From positions 124,001-188,000 of the forward strand of contig NZ_LMFO01000033.1 in assembly GCF_001426865.1 (NCBI RefSeq): 64,000 nucleotides of DNA. Reading direction: 5' to 3'. Shown here in pieces: positions 60,369-64,000 of this stretch. The position numbers and the translations under genes are program-made. The DNA is from Paenibacillus sp. Root52. Its GTDB lineage: Bacteria > Bacillota > Bacilli > Paenibacillales > Paenibacillaceae. The notes under the pieces are model-generated. The model was given only the letters and a program-made list of their open reading frames with translations, ran no database searches and had not been told where the DNA came from. Each line of letters begins with the position of its first letter. Position 1 is the stretch's first letter.

Positions 60369-62972
60369 ATGAAAGAGTTCAAGGATCGGCTTCATCAGGT
60401 GCAAGAGCAACAGAAGCAGTTGGTTAAGGAGTATAACGAACTGCTTCAGGATTACCAATCCGATGATCTGATTGTACAGAACGAACAACTGCGTGAGCAG
60501 TCTGAGGCGTATAAGCTCAAGCTGAAGCAGTTGGAGATCCGGGCGCGTCAGATGGAAGAAGAGAATGGTCGCCTTCGGATGGCGCTGTCTGAACAGATGC
60601 TGGATGAGAAATTGAATCTGATCCGTGTATCGAAGGAGAAAATGGAGACGTATTTCCGAGGAAAGACGGCTGTACATCATGATCGGCTGGAAGCTCACGA
60701 GCATCGTACCAAAGCGAATCTTAATTCCATCTATAACCGGGCTGCGGAGGAGCTGCAAGAAGATGAGAATGAGATCAAGGAACGTATTGCATATCTAGCT
60801 GGAGAAGTAAGAGAGCGAATAGAGCGGCAACGGCAAACGCTGTGGGAGCGGGAAGAAGCGATACGTCAGCAAATGCATCAAGGATATGATCATATGGCTG
60901 AGGAAGAGCTGAGTGAGGAGACAATTAAGCAACGCATTCGCCAAAACCGAATGGAGATGAAGATTGGCTTAAGCTGGATCAACAAGTTGGCCATTTTGCT
61001 TCTTATTCTGGGTGTGGGTGCAGCATTCCGATACTCGTATTCCACTTGGTTCAGCGATCAGATGAAAGGTGCGGCCTTTTTCTTATTAGGTGTGCTTATG
61101 CTCGCTGGGGGAGAGTGGTTGTTCCGTCGTAAGCGGCAGACGTTTGCCATGGGACTGTTAGGTGGAGGCATATCCATCTTGTTTGGGTCCATTTTCTACA
61201 GTTACTTCTTGCTGCATATCATTGGACTGTATACGGCTCTAGGGTTATCAGTACTCGTATCAGCTGTATCTGTCATCCTATCGCTGAGGTATCGATCCAA
61301 AACGATCTGTACGCTAGGACTCGTCGGAGGTTATTTACCGTTATTTTCGTACATGGGGTACTTCGGACTTGAAGGGCGCGCCGTTTATGCGGCGATGATC
61401 TATTTACTGCTCTTAAATGGCATTATCGTGCTGATCTCGTTTGGTAAACGTTGGCCTATTGTGCACTATATCAGCTTCTTGTTCAACACACCGTCGATGC
61501 TCATTATGCTATGGTTATCGCCGAGTAATGTTGCAGGCATGTTGTATTCGATTGTGACGTTTGCGTTGTATCTGGGCATTACGCTGGCGTATCCGTTCAA
61601 ACATCGGGTGAAGCTAACCTGGTGGGACTTCGCCTTGCTTGCCATGAATACAAGTATCAGCTGTCTCATGCTCTATGTGCTGTTCAGGGCAGAGGGCTGG
61701 GATGATGCACAAGGACTGCTGGCTCTAGTGTTCTGTCTCGTTTACTTCGGGTTAGCTCGATTCGTTCGTCGTCATATGGTGCAAGAAAGACAGACAATTC
61801 TGTTGTTTTACATTACATCGTTAACCTTTGCGGTTCTGATTATACCGTTCCAGTTTGGAGCAGAATGGTTGTCCTTGGGTTGGTTGATCGAAGGAATTCT
61901 ACTCATCACCCTTGGTCATCTGAAGCGATTCAAAGCGGTGGAACGTGCCGGATGGGGCGTGGTGCTGCTCTGCATCGTTACCTTTATCTATATTGATGTG
62001 CTCGTGATGTTCATCATGGGAATGCAGTCTCACTTTATGCTGAAGTATTCCTGTATCACACTTGGTTCGCTGGCGATTACGCTGTATTATTCATTTATTC
62101 AACGGGGCTCGTTGTCATCCTCAGGAATGCTGCGTTATCACACAGTAGAGCGTGGCTTCCTGCAGGGATTCCAATATGTTACGCTGGTGAACCTATGGTT
62201 CTATGTTCTGTATGAATCGAATGAACTGTATAGCAGAGCTGTGGATGACAGCTTCCCGTTATACCTGTTCTACAAATTCATTCTGTTTGCTTCGCTGACA
62301 ATTGCGTTAGCCTACGGACTGAGCAAAGTGAAGCCACTACAAGGTCGATTTGTACGCTATTACACGAACATTCTACATGCTGTGGGTTACTGTATAGCGC
62401 TAGCGGTAACGTTAAACCTGCCAGCCTTGCAACCGGATGTTCAGCAACATACCGCTGCCGAGATCGTGGGGCTTATTGTACTGATTATCTTCAATGTGGG
62501 GGTATTCTTTGCTGGAAGAGATCTGTTAATTACAGCTATCCGTGGGCAGTTCAAAAGTATTGAATGGTATCCTGTCATTGCAGGTGTCTACCTGTTAGGG
62601 GTAATCACCGTTTTCATGACGGTACAGTTCCAATGGGGAGATGTAGGACTGCTCTTCAGCTTAATCTACCTGATACTTGCCATCCTCTACATTGCTTACG
62701 GATTCCGTAGAAAATATGTGATGATTCGTCGCCTGGGTCTAGGCCTGACCCTGCTGGCTACGGGCAAGATGGTGTTCTATGATGTTAGTTTGCTGACCGC
62801 AGGCAGTAAGATTGTCGCGTATTTCAGTTTTGGTATTTTACTTCTGGGTATTTCTTATCTGTATCAAAAGGTGTCGAGCAAGATGGAGGAAGTCCATGCT
62901 CAAGAGAATAAGCCGAATGAACAGGATTCATCTGCTGAATCAGATAAGGAACAACATAACGATGAGGTCTAA
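60369..62972 (+). CDS. DUF2339-type large membrane protein with N-terminal coiled coil
   Basis: This is an 867-residue protein. Residues ~1-195 are a charged, Gln/Glu-rich coiled coil (LHQVQEQQKQLVKEYNELLQ onwards). Residues ~200-845 hold some 20 or more hydrophobic segments, starting GLSWINKLAILLLILGVGAA, with TFAMGLLGGGISILFGSIFY and LSLGWLIEGILLITLGHLKR as DUF2339-type blocks. The tail is acidic (SAESDKEQHNDEV). GGAGG is six bases before the ATG. Function unknown; possibly a cell-envelope protein. Confidence 0.85.
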   Translation: MKEFKDRLHQVQEQQKQLVKEYNELLQDYQSDDLIVQNEQLREQSEAYKLKLKQLEIRARQMEEENGRLRMALSEQMLDEKLNLIRVSKEKMETYFRGKTAVHHDRLEAHEHRTKANLNSIYNRAAEELQEDENEIKERIAYLAGEVRERIERQRQTLWEREEAIRQQMHQGYDHMAEEELSEETIKQRIRQNRMEMKIGLSWINKLAILLLILGVGAAFRYSYSTWFSDQMKGAAFFLLGVLMLAGGEWLFRRKRQTFAMGLLGGGISILFGSIFYSYFLLHIIGLYTALGLSVLVSAVSVILSLRYRSKTICTLGLVGGYLPLFSYMGYFGLEGRAVYAAMIYLLLLNGIIVLISFGKRWPIVHYISFLFNTPSMLIMLWLSPSNVAGMLYSIVTFALYLGITLAYPFKHRVKLTWWDFALLAMNTSISCLMLYVLFRAEGWDDAQGLLALVFCLVYFGLARFVRRHMVQERQTILLFYITSLTFAVLIIPFQFGAEWLSLGWLIEGILLITLGHLKRFKAVERAGWGVVLLCIVTFIYIDVLVMFIMGMQSHFMLKYSCITLGSLAITLYYSFIQRGSLSSSGMLRYHTVERGFLQGFQYVTLVNLWFYVLYESNELYSRAVDDSFPLYLFYKFILFASLTIALAYGLSKVKPLQGRFVRYYTNILHAVGYCIALAVTLNLPALQPDVQQHTAAEIVGLIVLIIFNVGVFFAGRDLLITAIRGQFKSIEWYPVIAGVYLLGVITVFMTVQFQWGDVGLLFSLIYLILAILYIAYGFRRKYVMIRRLGLGLTLLATGKMVFYDVSLLTAGSKIVAYFSFGILLLGISYLYQKVSSKMEEVHAQENKPNEQDSSAESDKEQHNDEV

Positions 62973-62989
62973 CGACTAATAAACATAAC

Positions 62990-63035
62990 AATAAGCTCCT
63001 TGATCTGCCTGGCAGACTGAGGGGCTTGTTGGTTG
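62990..63035. terminator. Hairpin between convergent genes
   Basis: AAGC-TCCT...TCTGCC pairs with GGCAGA...AGGG-GCTT (62993-63027). The minus-strand side is followed by a T-rich TTATTGTTATG. Confidence 0.65.
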
Positions 63036-63131
63036 TTGTGAGTGATCGGTAGAGATGACAATCGTGAAACGTTTATGGGAGTGAACGCGTTATAATAAAG
63101 TAAGTTTATTGCATGAGTATGTTGCTGGTAT

Positions 63132-63290
63132 TTAGGGCTGGATGCTCGTATGTATCCATGACGTTTCTGTCGTTGCTTGCTTGCCATTCAGGGACTCTCC
63201 GCGTTCACCGTTCATGTGGGACAGAACCGTGAGTGTGATGGATAAAGCAAAAGCAAGTAGCACATATATGCAAATGTTCTTTTTGTTCAT
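63132..63290 (-). CDS. 52-residue single-span membrane protein
   Basis: MNKKNICIYVLLAFALSITL opens a signal-anchor-like helix, followed by a polar tail (SHMNGERGESLNGKQATTET). ATG 63290 has AGAGAGGT eight bases upstream on the minus strand. The frame extends 20 codons further upstream without a ribosome site. No family recognised; probably a small cell-surface or membrane protein. Confidence 0.5.
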   Translation of the reverse strand: MNKKNICIYVLLAFALSITLTVLSHMNGERGESLNGKQATTETSWIHTSIQP

Positions 63291-63482
63291 ATTTGGGTAC
63301 CTCTCTTGTTGGTAAGCTAGTGACTGTCTATCATGAGAAAAAAAGCACAACGTCTGGTATAGTAGAGAAAAGCATAGAACGACGCCATGTATACACTATA
63401 TAAATTGTCATGAATGCAAACAATGGAACAAATCTGATGAAGTTATCATTATTATTTGAACGAACATATATGCTCGCTCAGC

Positions 63483-63671
63483 ATTTACAGTGGAACGGAG
63501 AGGACAGAAACAAACTGAAGAAGCGAAGCGTTCGCCTGAAAGCTTTCTGCAAGAAAGCTACCTCGGAAGCATACGCTATCCCAGGATTTCCCCTTAGGAG
63601 AAGGGATTCAAAAAAAATCCGGGGATAACAGCGATCGGAGGTTGTTCTGTCATCGGAGTGCAGCTGTAAAT
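63483..63671 (+). ncRNA. Highly structured 189-nt element (candidate RNA or dispersed repeat)
   Basis: Six or more nested helices close one on another. The outer stem is ATTTACAG/CTGTAAAT (63483-63490 with 63664-63671). Inside it: GACAGAA/TTCTGTC; a hairpin GCGAA-GCG-TTCGC; a hairpin AGCTTTCT-GCA-AGAAAGCT; ACCTC/GAGGT enclosing CGCT/AGCG; ATCCC(A)GGATTT with AAATCC(G)GGGAT; and CCCTT-AGGAG-AAGGG at the tip. A frame crosses it (63410-63628), but its codons simply follow the stems. It lies 57 bases before the FHA gene. It resembles repeats I associate with Paenibacillus intergenic DNA, not verifiable here. The rest of the 63291-63727 gap shows nothing else clear. Confidence 0.7.
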
Positions 63672-63727
63672 ACTCCTTAGTTGAACATATATATATAGAG
63701 AGTGAATTTTGAAGGTGGGGGAATAAC

Positions 63728-64000
63728 ATGCGGGAGACGGCAAAAATCGTCATTCGTACACCTGGACAGGAAAGTGATGGTTCATTTGCTTATGTACGGC
63801 AAGGGCTCTCCATAGTGGTAGGGCGTTACACAGGAGGCAGTGAACTGGATCTGTCCGTGTACAATCAGATGATTTCCAAACGGCACTGCCGTATTCATTA
63901 TGATGCACAGTTTCAGCTGTGGGTTGAGGATCTGGATAGTAAAAATGGAACGGAGTTGAACGGGCAACGCCTTGTTCCATATGAGAGATATCCTTTTGCA
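63728..64000 (+). CDS. FHA-domain protein, 3' truncated
   Basis: The first 91 residues of a protein beginning with a forkhead-associated domain: LSIVVGRYTGGSELDL (phosphothreonine-binding Gly-Arg), SVYNQMISKRHCRIHYD with the conserved Ser-x-x-His-like SKRHC, then LWVEDLDSKNGTELNG, the classic FHA end. GGTGGGGG precedes the ATG. It binds phosphothreonine peptides, usually in Ser/Thr-kinase signalling or secretion systems. The rest lies beyond the window, so further domains are unknown. Confidence 0.9.
   Translation, partial: MRETAKIVIRTPGQESDGSFAYVRQGLSIVVGRYTGGSELDLSVYNQMISKRHCRIHYDAQFQLWVEDLDSKNGTELNGQRLVPYERYPFA

Noticed and set aside
63410..63628. 72-codon plus-strand frame upstream of the FHA gene
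   Set aside because: Its codons run through the paired arms of the structured element, it has no ribosome site and no protein-like features; better explained as non-coding.

Overview
The window looks like chromosomal DNA from a Paenibacillus-type Firmicute. Signs of this are strong AGGAGG-type ribosome sites with many TTG/GTG starts, two T-box leaders, several sugar ABC importers encoded without their own ATPase (permease, permease, lipoprotein), an ECF sigma factor with a DUF4179 partner, a stalk-domain lipoprotein and many small regulators. There is no rRNA, tRNA, CRISPR array, prophage or complete insertion sequence. Both ends are cut: the first gene lacks its 5' end and the last (an FHA-domain protein) lacks its 3' end.

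Layout. 1-5231: end of a sugar ABC importer, then a translationally coupled HAD phosphatase / SMR transporter / metallophosphoesterase unit. 5477-9881: a micro-ORF, a CPBP membrane protease, a PnbA-like esterase, a VanZ-RDD membrane protein and yjdM. 10010-13608: an ECF sigma factor with its membrane partner, then a T-box leader with a leucine (CTC) specifier in front of a methyltransferase. 13706-16792: a luciferase-like monooxygenase, then a second T-box (ATG specifier) in front of a zinc-knuckle methionyl-tRNA synthetase. 16897-22135: small proteins, an XRE regulator coupled to an Ntn hydrolase behind paired palindromes, and a lipoprotein that appears to start at ATT. 22215-25099 (minus strand): a DdlR-like regulator, D-Ala-D-Ala ligase and GNAT. 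25100-27369: a gene-poor stretch, a GIY-YIG nuclease and a BI-1 protein.

27558-31577 is an iron block: two Fur boxes, an AraC/siderophore sensor, a siderophore-binding lipoprotein, a BesA-like esterase and an Sfp-type transferase. 31746-37589 holds an arylamine acetyltransferase, a DUF6688-like membrane protein, greA, an NSS transporter, and an RlmN-type methyltransferase preceded by an 8-codon leader peptide and an attenuator. 38240-42330 is a compact exopolysaccharide module resembling B. subtilis ydaJKLMN: MarR, GH8-like hydrolase, a degenerate GGDEF protein that keeps its c-di-GMP I-site, a 47-residue membrane protein and a processive GT2 synthase. 43208-43312 is a cluster of DnaA boxes. 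44199-45422 is an fsr-type efflux gene broken by one nonsense codon.

46455-53426 is a pectin/rhamnogalacturonan module with a cre site, two LacI-type operators, an LplB/LplC/LplA-like importer, a LacI regulator, a GH105 hydrolase and a cytoplasmic pectinesterase. 53617-60114 holds two aldo/keto reductases, a divergent MFS/HxlR pair with direct-repeat operators, an AIM24-family protein, a MarR regulator and an LCP ligase. 60369-64000 holds a large DUF2339 membrane protein, a 52-residue membrane protein, a 189-nt element with strong nested pairing (63483-63671) and the FHA gene. The least explained items are that structured element, the leucine T-box on a methyltransferase, and the leader-peptide attenuator before the RlmN-type gene.
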